From Cesiribacter sp. SM1 (lineage in GTDB: Bacteria; Bacteroidota; Bacteroidia; Cytophagales; Cyclobacteriaceae), in the NCBI RefSeq assembly GCF_020178975.1, contig NZ_JAHXBU010000092.1:1-64000 (forward strand): DNA of 64,000 nt, given 5' to 3'. The notes beneath the pieces were generated by a model that worked only from the letters and a program-made list of their open reading frames with translations, was not told the DNA's origin and searched no databases. The translations under genes and the position numbers were made by a program. Shown here one piece after another: positions 43,853 through 53,961 of the stretch; the stretch's first letter is position 1, and the number at the start of each line of letters is the position of its first letter.

Positions 43853-44560
43853 ATGAACAAGAGCGAGCAAATCAATCTGCTGATCCAGCAGGAAAAATAC
43901 CAGGAAGCCCTGGGGTTACTCAAGCAGCAAGCCAAAGCAGGTGCCGATGCTGCTCTTCTTTCTACGATGGCCCATTGCAACTATAGGCTCGGTAATTTTC
44001 AGCAGAGTGCGGATGAATTAACAGAGGCGCTTGCAATGGCACCAGATAAGGCACAGCTTTATAGCGACAGGGGTATCTCCTATTTTATGTTGGGTGATCG
44101 TGAGAAATCATTACGTGATTTCAACAAGGCCCAGGAGCTGGAGCCACAAAATCCTTACAGGTACAGCAGCAGAGCGTATGTAAAAGATGCATTCAGAGAT
44201 ACAAAAGGAGCAATTGATGATTACCAGAAGGCTTTGGAAATAGATCCTGAAGATGCCATCTCTTATAATAACCTGGGCCTGCTACTGGAGAAACTGGGAT
44301 ATCAGAAACAGGCGCAGCAGCATTTTGCAAAAGCTGATCAGATTGAAGGAAGAAAACCCGGCAATGCTGCGGCACAACCGGTATCAGGCATTGAAAAACA
44401 AAGTACAGCAACCAATAACAAACCTGTGGCAAATGAACCGGTACCAAAAACAAAAATGACAGCAGGTTATTTAGGAAACACTATCAAAAGTATTTTCACC
44501 ACCCGTAAAGGATTCCAGGAGTTTATGCAGTACTGGCTCGGGAAGCGTTCAGATCATTAA
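43853..44560 (+). CDS. Tetratricopeptide-repeat (TPR) protein
   Basis: A 235-residue protein with about four TPR units between residues 1 and 165. Typical repeat cores are ALGLLKQQAKAGADAAL, AYVKDAFRDTKGAIDDYQKALEIDPED and NNLGLLLEKLGYQKQA, the middle one being given only in outline. After residue 170 comes a Gln/Asn/Pro-rich linker and a short basic tail. It has no signal peptide and no membrane span. It presumably holds other proteins together; partners are unknown. It is convergent with the PAS kinase gene, 10 bp between stops. Confidence 0.88.
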   Translation: MNKSEQINLLIQQEKYQEALGLLKQQAKAGADAALLSTMAHCNYRLGNFQQSADELTEALAMAPDKAQLYSDRGISYFMLGDREKSLRDFNKAQELEPQNPYRYSSRAYVKDAFRDTKGAIDDYQKALEIDPEDAISYNNLGLLLEKLGYQKQAQQHFAKADQIEGRKPGNAAAQPVSGIEKQSTATNNKPVANEPVPKTKMTAGYLGNTIKSIFTTRKGFQEFMQYWLGKRSDH

Positions 44561-44570
44561 CGTACACCTA

Positions 44571-47500
44571 TTAAAGGGATGGCAGCTCTATTTTAAAAGT
44601 GGTGCCTTTGTAAGGAATGCTAAGTAAGCTGATGCGGCCGCCTAGCTTTTCTACTGCATTTTTTAAGATGTAGAGTCCCAGGCCCGGCCCCTTTGAGCGG
44701 TCAGTACCTCTAAAAAACATATTGTAGATTTTATGCTGCAGTTTGCTGTCAATGCCAATGCCATTATCAGCCACTTTGATAGTAACCCAGCCTGGCTCCC
44801 TAGATGCTAATATTTCCAGATGAGCAAAAGATTCCACCTCACTGCGCCTGTAGCGAATAGAGTTCTCTACAAGGTTATATAAAACAGTTTCCAGAAGCTG
44901 TGCATCGCTCTTAAAATCTTTGATTGCTTCTATGCTCTCCTGCAGTACTACTTCTGTGCTTTCGGGTAGCATGGCAATATTGGTTTTTATGCTGCGCCAG
45001 AGTGCTTTAAAATCTACTTTAGAAACCTGGCATTTCCGGTCCTTGATTTTTGTAAGCTCAATCAGCGAAACAGTAATGTTGTGCAAACGCACGATCTGGC
45101 TGTTGAAAAGTTCAAAATATTTAAGGGCAGCAGGGTCGTCAACTTCATATTTCACAATCTGGTTCAGGCCCATCATGGTTGCTATGGGTCCGCGTAAATC
45201 GTGCGATGCCCTGTAGATAAAGGTGTCCAGCTCGTTGTTTTTGAAAAGAAGATCCTGTTCTATCTTTTTCTGTGCTGTCATGTCGCGCAAAATAGTTGAA
45301 TAGCACTGCACATGCCCTTCCGGATCTTTATGTGAAATAACTACCTGCGACACATGTATTTCTCTGCCATCGTAGCGCAGATAGCTGTTCTGTCCACTCC
45401 ATGTGCCATACCTATCTGCATGCTTAAGCGCTCTGCGGCTTATTGCTTTTGTAAACCTGGCAGTTTTAAAGCTGAATATTGATTTTTGCTGAAGTGGTTC
45501 TTCTTTCCTGATGCCAAAGAAATCCCTGCCTGCTTTATTCAAATATAAGAGGGTGCCATCTGTTGCTGCAATGCTTACAATATCAGATGTTGCCTCTATG
45601 ATGGCTGTTAGCCGGTCCTTTTCATGTTCCGTTAGCCTGATTGATGAAATATCCTGCAGGGTGCCATAGTACTTGATGAAGTTCCTGGTTTTGGCAATTT
45701 TGATGCTTACGTACAGGTGCCGTACTTCTCCATCACCTCTTCTGATACGCAGTTCAAGGTGGTCTGAAAAAGAATCATTATCTGAGTTTACTGTCCGCTC
45801 AACAATTTTCAGGTATTTTTCACGATCGTCGGGATAAATGCTTTCCCGCATACGTGAAACTGCAATCATGTTTCCGCCTTCTTTTGCCCGGCTGGTTCCC
45901 ATGATCTCCAGTACAGTATCGCTAACCAGGAAGCAATCAGCAACAGGATCAAACTCCCAGGTGCCCAGGTTTGCAAGCCGCAGTGCATCCGCTAATTTTT
46001 CTTCGCTTTTTCGCAGTTCTTCTGTACGGGTTGCTACCAGCTGCTCAAGTCCTGTGCGATATTCCTCAAGCTCCTGTTCGGTAAGTCGTAGCTGGGTAAT
46101 GTCCTGAGCTGTGCCAAATGCATGCACAATTTCGCCGGTATGGCTTATCTCCAGCCTAATGCTGCTAAGCACATGTATGATTGTGCCATCAGTACGCTTA
46201 ATTCTGTAATCAACAACTTCTTTAAAGCAACTCTGGCTAAACTCTACAGCTGTCCGCAGCAGGTAGCTTAGCTTCCCCAGTTCTTCAGGCAGTAAAAATT
46301 TTTCGCAAAACTGCTCCCCTGGCAATGCTTCCAGGGGTTCCGGTATGCCAAGCAGGTCTCTTAGCGGCTGATTCAGGAGCAGGCACTCATCAGCAATTGA
46401 ATACTCCCAGCTGCATAGTTTGGTAACTTCAAAGGCATCTTTCAGTTTTTGCTGGCTTTTCTGTAGCTCAAGTGTTGTTCGTTTCTGTTCTGTGATGTCT
46501 CTTGCAGTTGTTACAACCGACTCTACTTCTCCAGTAGCGTTAAATTCCGGAATCAACACCCAGTCAACCCAGGTGCTGTCTGGCAGTTCAAGATCGAGCT
46601 GCAGCCGTTGCCCTGAAGAAAATACCTGCTCCAGTGCATTGTGGCAAACAGAGGTAAAGGACTCAGGAAATCCCATTTCAGCTTGTGTTTTTCCAAGAAA
46701 ATCCTCTGCCTGGTAAGGTAAATAGTTTTGTACCTGTGAATTGACAAATGTATGCCGGTGTTGCCGGTCGAACTGCATGATGATGTCCGGGCTGTACTCC
46801 GCCAGGACCCTGTACTTGTCCGTGCGATTGCCCGATTCCTCCTCTGTTAGCTTCAGATGCTTATTATCCTGTTTCAAACATTCCAGTGCCGGTCTGTTAA
46901 TGTTGGTTAGAGCTTGTTTGTCAGGAACAGCACTAAGCAGGATTCGTAAAACATCCTCCTGTTCTTTAAAAGCTGCCTGCAGGTTTATAACAGCGTTACT
47001 CCCGGGGCTTATGGAGGGCTGAACAGTGGCTGTATTTGTCTGCTCCCTACTGCCTGGCTGTATGGCTACCTTTGATGCATTTTGCAAGATCTCCTGTAAT
47101 GCAATGCCATTCAATAATTCCCTGGGCTCATAGCCCAGCCAGCTACAAAGGGTTTTATTTGCCTGTAATATTTCTCCCACACTGTTAACCCTTAGTAAAT
47201 CCAAACTTTCAGCTCCAGCATCATGCTGTAGCTGGATTGTCTGTGGTTCCTGTGCTGGTACTTCTGCATGCACAGGCAGCCATTTTGTGCAGAAGTAAGT
47301 GTGGCCTCCGTCAGGATCTTTTTCCGGTACAACTAATAAATTGGCATAGAATGTACTATTATCTGCCCTGCGGCATTGCACTTTATTTTTGATGAAACCT
47401 TCCTGCAGTGATTGTGAAAGAAGCATCAGTAGGCATTCTGATGCGCTCATGCTATTTGGTTGGCTCAATAATAAACTGGCTGGAGTCTGGGCTAAAAGTT

Positions 47501-47609
47501 GTTGCTCATGCTGGTAAGCAAACAGGCGTACGGCAGCCTTATTGCATTGTAGCAATGTGGTTCCGGTAAATATTACTACTGCATCGGCCGATTCCAACCA
47601 ATTTGCCAT
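44571..47609 (-). CDS. Multi-PAS sensor histidine kinase
   Basis: A 1012-residue cytoplasmic hybrid-free histidine kinase. It starts at the ATG at 47609; the frame also has TTG at 47618. There are about six PAS/PAC units: FTGTTLLQCNKAAVRLFAYQ near the start, one near 140-200, then YSPDIIMQFDRQHRHTFVNS, CSWEYSIADECLLLNQ, LGTWEFDPVADCFLVSD and ATSDIVSIAATDGTLLYLNK. The H-box is YRASHDLRGPIATMM (His near 800). The ATPase domain has an N box (VENSIRYRR), VADNGIGID and GPGLGLYILKNAV. No receiver or membrane segment is present and no response regulator gene is adjacent. Confidence 0.93.
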   Translation of the reverse strand: MANWLESADAVVIFTGTTLLQCNKAAVRLFAYQHEQQLLAQTPASLLLSQPNSMSASECLLMLLSQSLQEGFIKNKVQCRRADNSTFYANLLVVPEKDPDGGHTYFCTKWLPVHAEVPAQEPQTIQLQHDAGAESLDLLRVNSVGEILQANKTLCSWLGYEPRELLNGIALQEILQNASKVAIQPGSREQTNTATVQPSISPGSNAVINLQAAFKEQEDVLRILLSAVPDKQALTNINRPALECLKQDNKHLKLTEEESGNRTDKYRVLAEYSPDIIMQFDRQHRHTFVNSQVQNYLPYQAEDFLGKTQAEMGFPESFTSVCHNALEQVFSSGQRLQLDLELPDSTWVDWVLIPEFNATGEVESVVTTARDITEQKRTTLELQKSQQKLKDAFEVTKLCSWEYSIADECLLLNQPLRDLLGIPEPLEALPGEQFCEKFLLPEELGKLSYLLRTAVEFSQSCFKEVVDYRIKRTDGTIIHVLSSIRLEISHTGEIVHAFGTAQDITQLRLTEQELEEYRTGLEQLVATRTEELRKSEEKLADALRLANLGTWEFDPVADCFLVSDTVLEIMGTSRAKEGGNMIAVSRMRESIYPDDREKYLKIVERTVNSDNDSFSDHLELRIRRGDGEVRHLYVSIKIAKTRNFIKYYGTLQDISSIRLTEHEKDRLTAIIEATSDIVSIAATDGTLLYLNKAGRDFFGIRKEEPLQQKSIFSFKTARFTKAISRRALKHADRYGTWSGQNSYLRYDGREIHVSQVVISHKDPEGHVQCYSTILRDMTAQKKIEQDLLFKNNELDTFIYRASHDLRGPIATMMGLNQIVKYEVDDPAALKYFELFNSQIVRLHNITVSLIELTKIKDRKCQVSKVDFKALWRSIKTNIAMLPESTEVVLQESIEAIKDFKSDAQLLETVLYNLVENSIRYRRSEVESFAHLEILASREPGWVTIKVADNGIGIDSKLQHKIYNMFFRGTDRSKGPGLGLYILKNAVEKLGGRISLLSIPYKGTTFKIELPSL

Positions 47610-47950
47610 AACCAGCAATTATCAGAGAGTGAGTACCCGTATTTTTATCATGCCCGGGATGTGTGGCCCTGATCCTGGATGTAAGTTAAAATAAATAAAT
47701 GACATCAATAAAATAATTTTGATAAATTAATGATGTTTTAATCTGCAATATTCCGATACTTTGTAGAACATCTATTCATTAAATTCCTTAAATATTCAAT
47801 TTTTAGAGTAAATTCTTCTAAAATCATGTTTGAGCAATAAGGTAATATTTGCGTACCTTTTGAATATGATTTCTTCCTTAGATTAAAGCTGCCAGTTTGT
47901 ATCTATGTATTCTGGAAATAGATTAGCTGTTTCTATTTATTAAAAGCTTC
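47610..47950. other. Divergent intergenic region between the PAS kinase and S9 peptidase genes
   Basis: This 341-bp AT-rich region should hold both promoters. For the plus strand, TTTG near 47829 lies before TAATATTTG and TACCTTTTG (about 47842-47865). Both are near-matches to TAnnTTTG with one extra base, so the promoter is not certain. No ORF, repeat array or RNA gene was seen. Confidence 0.4.
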
Positions 47951-50323
47951 ATGGTTCAAAAATTATTCTGTTTAGTTTCTTTAACGTTCACACTACAAGT
48001 TGCTGCTCAGGAGCAACAGCTTACAGTGCAGCAAATCATGCAGGAGCCTGCCCGGTGGATAGGCACCTCGCCTTCCGATCCTGTCTGGGAGGATAATAGC
48101 AGACAAGTTTTTTTTAAGTGGAATCCCGACGTTGCACCTGGCGATTCTCTGTATATGTATGACCTGCGATCTGGCAACATACAAAAAGCTTCCAGGAGGG
48201 TTACCGGTATACCCGATGCTAACCCATACTTTAACGTGCAGAAAGCAAAGAAGCTCTACCTTCAGAATGGAGATCTGTATGAAGAGGAAGTGAAAAATGG
48301 AAAGGCATTACAACTAACCCGTAATATCAGCGGCATCAGCAATATTAGTTATGCCGCAAACGGATCTGACATATACTTTACCCTGAATGATAATCTTGTT
48401 TTGCTCGACAGGAAAACTGGCACCCTTCAGCAATTAACAGATTTCAAAAAGGGAAACAAGCCTTCAGAAATTGAACCTACTCAACAGAACAAGTGGCTGC
48501 AGCAGGATCAGCTTGCATTCTTCGAGGTTCTTGAGCAGCGTAAGCAAAAGCAGGAACAAGCAGAGCTGGCCAGGGCCAGGGATCAGCAAAGACGCCCGCA
48601 GCCAATCTACATCAGCGATGCGCGGGTAGATAACCAGACTGCAAGTCCCGATGGCAGGTACATCACTTTCAGGCTGATCTCCGCTCCTGGTGATGAAGGC
48701 ACAAAAGTGCCCTCTTTTGTAACAGAAAGTGGTTATACCGAACTACTGGATGCACGTGCTAAAGTGGGCAGCAGACAGATCTCCAGCAGGATGGGCATTT
48801 ATGATACCAGGAGAGATACTGTTTACTTCCTACAGACAAAAGATTTGCCTGGCCTGGATAAGTTGCCGGATTTTGCAAAAGATTATCCTGATAAAGAGTT
48901 TAAAAGAAATACAGATGTTGTGATACATGGCCCCTTCTATCCGGAAAATGGAAGCAGCTCTGCCCTGCTGGAAGTGAGAAGCCTTGACAACAAAGACCGC
49001 TGGATTGGCCTGGCCGATCTGGCAACAGGAAAAATGGAGGTGCTGGATCACCAGCGGGACGAGGCCTGGATCGGTGGTCCCGGCATAGGCTGGCTCTTTA
49101 GTCCCGGCGCAATTGGCTGGTTACCCGGTGGCAGCAAGTTTTGGTTCCAGTCTGAGGAATCTGGCTATGCCCACCTGTATACCTACGATGTTGGCAGCAA
49201 ACAGAAAAAGCAGCTAACCAGTGGCAATTATGAAGTTTATGATCCACAAATAAGCCGGAATGGCCGGTATTGGTATTTCCATTCCAATATGGTGCACCCG
49301 GGCGTAAGGCATTTTTACCGCATGCCAATTGAGGGCGGTAAAATGGAGCAGCTTACCAGCGGAGATGGCAGATGGGATGCCACCCTCTCTCCGGATGAGA
49401 AAACACTGGCCCTGCTCTTTTCTACTGGTAACACCCCACCAGAGCTGTACCTGCAGCCAAACCGCAGCGGTGGGTCTCCAAAAAAAATAACAAGTAGCTT
49501 AACAGAAGAGTGGCAGGCTTATCCCTGGCGCATGCCCGAATATGTAAGCTTTAAGGCAAGCGATGGTGCATCAGTACCTGCCAGGTTGTACCGCCCGGCC
49601 AATGGCAGCCAAAATGGGCCTGCAGTAATATTTGTACATGGAGCCGGCTACCTGCAAAATGCTCATAAATGGTGGAGCAGTTATTTCCGTGAGTATATGT
49701 TCCATAACCTGCTTGCCGATAAAGGATACACCGTGCTTGATATCGATTACCGGGGCAGTGCAGGCTATGGCCGCGACTGGCGCACAGGTATCTACAGGCA
49801 TATGGGCGGCAAAGACCTAAGCGACCATGTAGATGGTGCCCGCTGGCTCGTGGAAGAGCTGGGTGTAGACAGCAGCAGGCTAGGCATCTATGGTGGATCT
49901 TATGGTGGTTTCATTACACTTATGGCTATGTTCACTGAGCCTGGTGTTTTCAAAGCTGGTGCAGCCCTTCGCTCCGTTACTGACTGGGCGCATTACAATC
50001 ATCCCTATACCGCTAACATACTTAATGAGCCCTATACCGATAGCCTAGCCTATGCCCGCAGCTCCCCCATATATTATGCCGAAGGTTTAAAAGGCCACCT
50101 GCTCATAGCACATGGCATGATAGATACCAATGTACATTTTCAGGATGTTGTGCGGCTTTCCCAAAGGCTCATTGAGCTGGGCAAAGAAGACTGGGAGCTG
50201 GCAGTCTATCCGCTGGAAGATCATGGCTTTGTTGAACCCAGCAGCTGGACGGACGAATACAGGAGAATTCTGAAGCTGTTTGATGAAACCATAGGTTCTG
50301 ACAGAAATAAGCCTGCAGAATAG
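47951..50323 (+). CDS. Exported S9-family prolyl oligopeptidase-like peptidase
   Basis: A 790-residue serine peptidase. A signal peptide (MVQKLFCLVSLTFTLQVAAQ) directs it out of the cytoplasm. An N-terminal eight-bladed-type propeller follows, with blades such as QISRNGRYWYFHSN. The C-terminal alpha/beta hydrolase has LGIYGGSYGGFITLMAM (nucleophile Ser about 650), HGMIDTNVHFQD (Asp about 725) and DHGFVEPSSW (His about 757). It resembles DPP-IV/acylaminoacyl peptidase relatives. It probably trims peptides in the periplasm. It is followed by an unusually long hairpin terminator. Confidence 0.93.
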   Translation: MVQKLFCLVSLTFTLQVAAQEQQLTVQQIMQEPARWIGTSPSDPVWEDNSRQVFFKWNPDVAPGDSLYMYDLRSGNIQKASRRVTGIPDANPYFNVQKAKKLYLQNGDLYEEEVKNGKALQLTRNISGISNISYAANGSDIYFTLNDNLVLLDRKTGTLQQLTDFKKGNKPSEIEPTQQNKWLQQDQLAFFEVLEQRKQKQEQAELARARDQQRRPQPIYISDARVDNQTASPDGRYITFRLISAPGDEGTKVPSFVTESGYTELLDARAKVGSRQISSRMGIYDTRRDTVYFLQTKDLPGLDKLPDFAKDYPDKEFKRNTDVVIHGPFYPENGSSSALLEVRSLDNKDRWIGLADLATGKMEVLDHQRDEAWIGGPGIGWLFSPGAIGWLPGGSKFWFQSEESGYAHLYTYDVGSKQKKQLTSGNYEVYDPQISRNGRYWYFHSNMVHPGVRHFYRMPIEGGKMEQLTSGDGRWDATLSPDEKTLALLFSTGNTPPELYLQPNRSGGSPKKITSSLTEEWQAYPWRMPEYVSFKASDGASVPARLYRPANGSQNGPAVIFVHGAGYLQNAHKWWSSYFREYMFHNLLADKGYTVLDIDYRGSAGYGRDWRTGIYRHMGGKDLSDHVDGARWLVEELGVDSSRLGIYGGSYGGFITLMAMFTEPGVFKAGAALRSVTDWAHYNHPYTANILNEPYTDSLAYARSSPIYYAEGLKGHLLIAHGMIDTNVHFQDVVRLSQRLIELGKEDWELAVYPLEDHGFVEPSSWTDEYRRILKLFDETIGSDRNKPAE

Positions 50324-50329
50324 TAAGCT

Positions 50330-50403
50330 TATGCTGCTACATTAATTTTTAAGGCTGTTTCTGCAGATTCAGCAAGAAAATTAGTGCAGCAGCATATTTT
50401 TTT
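50330..50403 (+). terminator. Long hairpin terminator after the S9 peptidase gene
   Basis: Two 20-base arms (50330-50349 and 50377-50396) pair with one A-C mismatch and one G-T pair around a 27-base loop and are followed by T7. The arm starts TATGCTGCT and the second ends AGCAGCATA. Confidence 0.8.
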
Positions 50404-50470
50404 ATGCTGATTTTCAATTTCGCTCCTTAAATTTACACTTACCCCTGTTATTCCTGATGATTTAAGGAGC

Positions 50471-51070
50471 ATGGAAGAAGTATTACCAATTCTGTTTGCA
50501 GCTGTAGTGGGCATGGGACATGCTTTCGAAGCAGACCATTTGATAGCCATGAGTGCCATCGTGAACAAGCGCGACAGCATGTTACTGGCTGCCCGTGATG
50601 GGCTTTACTGGGGACTTGGCCACACCACCACCATAGTAGTGGTGGGTGCTGTTATTATGCTAAGTAAAACATTGGTGTTTAATTCAGGCTATTTCGAAGC
50701 TGCGATTGGTGTAATGCTGATCCTGGTAGGAATATTGAGGTTAAGCAGTAATAAAAAACAACGCTACAGTCCTGGTCGCTCTAAATACAGCTATGCCTAT
50801 ATGATTGGTCTGGCCCATGGCTTAGCCGGTAGTGGTGCTTTGGTGTTACTGGTTATGAGCGAAATTGCTGATGTTTACTTAGGCATTTTGTACCTGCTGA
50901 TCTTTGGCATAGGTTCCATTGCAGGCATGCTCATTGCAGCCAGTCTGTTCAGCATTCCATTTACTCCACGCATGAAAATCAACCAGAAGATACGTGAACT
51001 GGCAGTTGGGCTGTCTTCACTGCTATGCATCATTTACGGAGGCTGGATGATCTATGTAAATATAGGATAA
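50471..51070 (+). CDS. ureH: UreH-type nickel permease
   Basis: A 199-residue membrane protein with about six hydrophobic segments, related to NiCoT/UreH nickel carriers. GHAFEADHLIAM (about 16-27) gives the HX4DH nickel-binding signature in the first membrane segment, and GLYWGLGHTTTIVVVGA (about 45-61) gives the second conserved His. GLAHGLAGSGALVLLVM lies in the second half. It would supply Ni(II) for urease; its place just before the urease subunits supports this. AAGGAG ends one base before the ATG, too close to be a normal Shine-Dalgarno sequence. The start is still the best one. Confidence 0.88.
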   Translation: MEEVLPILFAAVVGMGHAFEADHLIAMSAIVNKRDSMLLAARDGLYWGLGHTTTIVVVGAVIMLSKTLVFNSGYFEAAIGVMLILVGILRLSSNKKQRYSPGRSKYSYAYMIGLAHGLAGSGALVLLVMSEIADVYLGILYLLIFGIGSIAGMLIAASLFSIPFTPRMKINQKIRELAVGLSSLLCIIYGGWMIYVNIG

Positions 51071-51445
51071 GCAGGATAGGCAACAGAAACAATCATATAC
51101 CTCTTGATAAATTCCCTGGCTAAACCTTATTTCCATTATACTTTATCCGCAGGAAGGGTTGTGTGTAGAGAGAAGTATTCCTTGACAGACAGGTTTGAGA
51201 GGTGTAGCAGATATCTCTCTTCCTGCAGCCTTCACTCCTGTTGATTTATCCATTTTTTTTATTTTAGTAGTTTATAATTAGGGCTGCTTTAAGTGTAAAA
51301 TGTTTTTTTATCTAATAATTGCCTTAAATTAGGAGCAGTATCTGCACCTAAACTGGTTTCTGGCAATATTGGGCCCAGCTGTTTTGCAGATCATCAATGG
51401 CTATACTGCTGCTGAAGCTCCTTTTATTAGCACATACTGTTTCTT
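51071..51445 (+). other. Leader region before the urease subunit genes
   Basis: This 375-bp gap has no ORF of note. It contains GCAGGAAG (51149-51156) and CTTCCTGC (51219-51226), able to pair across 62 bases that also contain GAGAGAAG and CTCTCTT stretches, and then an AT-rich segment near 51245-51340. Thus a structured leader or a promoter for ureAB may lie here. I recognise no known riboswitch and no exact TAnnTTTG element. Confidence 0.35.
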
Positions 51446-52207
51446 ATGCATCTCTCCCCAAAAGATATTGATAAACTGGTGCTCCACAATGCCGGTTTCC
51501 TTGCACAAAAACGTTATGCCCGTGGTTTGCGCCTCAACTATCCCGAGGCAGTTGCCCTTATTGCCGCACAACTGCTGGAGTTTATCCGCGATGGTGAAAG
51601 TGTGGCAACACTGATGGACAAGGGTAAAAAAATCCTCGGTCATGATGATGTAATGGAAGGCGTAGCCGGACTTATCTATGAAGTTCAGGTAGAGGGTACT
51701 TTTCCTGATGGCACCAAGCTGGTAACGGTACATCATCCTGTCTGCAGGCAGAAGGGATCTGCTGAGTTGGCATTATATGGCTCCGGTTTAAGCCTTACAC
51801 CTGCCAAAACACCTGCACCCGATAATATCATCAATACCAATCCCGGTGCTTACGAACTACAGGATACAGCCCTGGAGTTAAACAGCGGCAGAAAAGTAAT
51901 TTCTATTGATGTAACCAATATGGGCGACAGGCCTGTGCAGGTGGGTTCCCATTATCCTTTTTTCGAAACCAATCCAATGCTAAGCTTTAACAGGGCTATG
52001 GCTTTCGGCTTTCGGCTAAACATTCCAGCCGGTACTGCAGTACGCTTTGAGCCCGGGGAGCGCAAAACAGTAGCACTGGTAGCCCTGGCAGGCGAACAGA
52101 AAGTCTATGGTGGCAATGGCCTTACAGATGGCGCTGTTGATGACAGCAATAAGGCCAGAGCAGTTCAGGCCATGAAAGATCAGAACTTTCTGTATACAGA
52201 GCAGTAG
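51446..52207 (+). CDS. ureAB: Fused urease gamma-beta subunit (UreA-UreB)
   Basis: A 253-residue fusion. Residues 1-100 match the gamma subunit ([43 protein letters not shown] near 98). Residues from about 125 match the beta subunit ([49 protein letters not shown]). Similar fusions occur in Helicobacter and some Bacteroidota. With UreC it forms the urease core that splits urea to ammonia and carbamate. The gene is 32 bp upstream of ureC. Confidence 0.96.
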   Translation: MHLSPKDIDKLVLHNAGFLAQKRYARGLRLNYPEAVALIAAQLLEFIRDGESVATLMDKGKKILGHDDVMEGVAGLIYEVQVEGTFPDGTKLVTVHHPVCRQKGSAELALYGSGLSLTPAKTPAPDNIINTNPGAYELQDTALELNSGRKVISIDVTNMGDRPVQVGSHYPFFETNPMLSFNRAMAFGFRLNIPAGTAVRFEPGERKTVALVALAGEQKVYGGNGLTDGAVDDSNKARAVQAMKDQNFLYTEQ

Positions 52208-52239
52208 CATTATCTCTTCACCCTACATTTTCCCAAAAA

Positions 52240-53961
52240 ATGAGCTATAGAATAGACCGCAGGGCATACGCCGATATGTACGGACCCACCACCGGCGATA
52301 AGGTTCGCCTGGGCGATACCAGCCTGTTTGTGGAAGTGGAAAAAGATTATGCCGTATATGGCGAGGAGTGCAAATTTGGTGGTGGCAAAGTGCTGCGCGA
52401 TGGTATGGGCCAGGCAACGGGAATTGCCCAGGCAGATGCACTTGATCTTATCATCACCAATGCCCTGGTGATAGATTATACAGGCATCTATAAAGCTGAT
52501 ATCGGCATCAAAGACGGCTATATCTGTGGCATAGGCAAAGGCGGAAACCCTCACATTATGCCAGGTATATCACCGAACATGATAGTTGGCGTTACCACTG
52601 AAGTAGTGGCAGGCGAAGGCTTGATTTTAACAGCAGGAGCACTGGATACGCACATTCACTTCATTAGTCCGCAGCAAATACCGGAGGCGCTGGCGTCTGG
52701 CATTACCACCATGCTGGGCGGTGGCACGGGCCCTGCAGCCGGCTCTAATGCTACTACCTGCACTCCCGGAGCATTTTATATTGAAATGATGCTGAAGTCT
52801 ACAGAAGAATACCCGCTGAATTTTGGGTTTTTGGGCAAAGGCAATTCTTCCAAGCCGGAGGGGCTCATTGAACAGATTGAAGCCGGCGCGCTGGGATTAA
52901 AGCTTCATGAAGACTGGGGCACTACTCCCGCAGCCATAGACAACTGCCTGGCTATAGCCGATCAGTACGATGTGCAGGTGTGTATTCATACCGACACCCT
53001 TAACGAGAGCGGCTTTGTTGAAACCTCGGCTAAAGCATTCAAAGGCAGAACAATTCATACTTACCACACAGAAGGTGCCGGGGGTGGCCATGCACCTGAC
53101 ATCATCAAAATTTGTGGTGAGCCCAATGTTATCCCCTCCTCTACCAATCCTACCAGGCCTTTTACCATCAACACCATCGATGAACACCTCGATATGCTGA
53201 TGGTGTGCCACCACCTCGATAAAAACATTCCCGAAGATGTGGCCTTTGCAGAAAGCCGCATCAGGGGAGAAACCATTGCAGCAGAAGACATACTGCACGA
53301 CCTGGGAGCACTTTCCATTATGGCTTCGGATTCGCAGGCGATGGGCCGTGTGGGCGAAGTTATTACCCGCACCTGGCAAACAGCGCATAAAATGAAAGAA
53401 CAGAGAGGGCTTCTGCCGGAAGATGCTGCATCCTCAGCACAAGCCGATAACTATAGGGTTAAGCGCTATGTTGCCAAGTATACCATCAACCCTGCCCGCG
53501 CACATGGTTTATCAGAAGTGGTAGGCTCTGTGGAAGTGGGCAAGCTCGCAGACCTGGTGCTGTGGAAACCAGCTTTCTTTGGCTCCAGACCAGAGATGAT
53601 TATCAAAGGAGGCATAATTGTGCAATCGCAAATGGGAGATGCAAATGCATCTATCCCAACCCCGCAGCCCTACATCTCAAGGCCAATGTTTGGTGCTTTG
53701 GGTAGTGCCGTTGGTAAAAGCTCTGTTGCCTTTGTCTCGCAGGCCTCATTAGAGCGGGTAAAAAAGCAGTACGGCCTTACTAAAAAGGTGATGCCGGTAA
53801 AGGGCTGCCGCAACATTGGTAAAAAAGATATGGCCCTGAACGACTACCTGCCCAACATAGCCGTAGATCCTGAAACTTACCAGGTAACTGTAGATGGTGT
53901 ACACCTCAGCTGTAAGCCTGCCACTAAACTTCCGCTGGCACAGTTATATAATTTGTTCTGA
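52240..53961 (+). CDS. ureC: Urease alpha (catalytic) subunit
   Basis: A 573-residue nickel metalloenzyme subunit. Nickel ligands and active-site residues are in [11 protein letters not shown] (His-x-His), GLKLHEDWG (carbamylated Lys near 221), [12 protein letters not shown] (His), [13 protein letters not shown] (His) and [12 protein letters not shown] (Asp). The mobile flap with its Cys and His is [20 protein letters not shown]. Length is close to the usual 567-570. It is translationally coupled to ureF (the ureC stop TGA and the ureF ATG overlap by one base). Confidence 0.99.
   Translation: MSYRIDRRAYADMYGPTTGDKVRLGDTSLFVEVEKDYAVYGEECKFGGGKVLRDGMGQATGIAQADALDLIITNALVIDYTGIYKADIGIKDGYICGIGKGGNPHIMPGISPNMIVGVTTEVVAGEGLILTAGALDTHIHFISPQQIPEALASGITTMLGGGTGPAAGSNATTCTPGAFYIEMMLKSTEEYPLNFGFLGKGNSSKPEGLIEQIEAGALGLKLHEDWGTTPAAIDNCLAIADQYDVQVCIHTDTLNESGFVETSAKAFKGRTIHTYHTEGAGGGHAPDIIKICGEPNVIPSSTNPTRPFTINTIDEHLDMLMVCHHLDKNIPEDVAFAESRIRGETIAAEDILHDLGALSIMASDSQAMGRVGEVITRTWQTAHKMKEQRGLLPEDAASSAQADNYRVKRYVAKYTINPARAHGLSEVVGSVEVGKLADLVLWKPAFFGSRPEMIIKGGIIVQSQMGDANASIPTPQPYISRPMFGALGSAVGKSSVAFVSQASLERVKKQYGLTKKVMPVKGCRNIGKKDMALNDYLPNIAVDPETYQVTVDGVHLSCKPATKLPLAQLYNLF

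Noticed and set aside
52897-53388. 163-codon frame opposite ureC
   Set aside because: It overlaps the highly conserved urease active-site region and is a by-product of codon bias.
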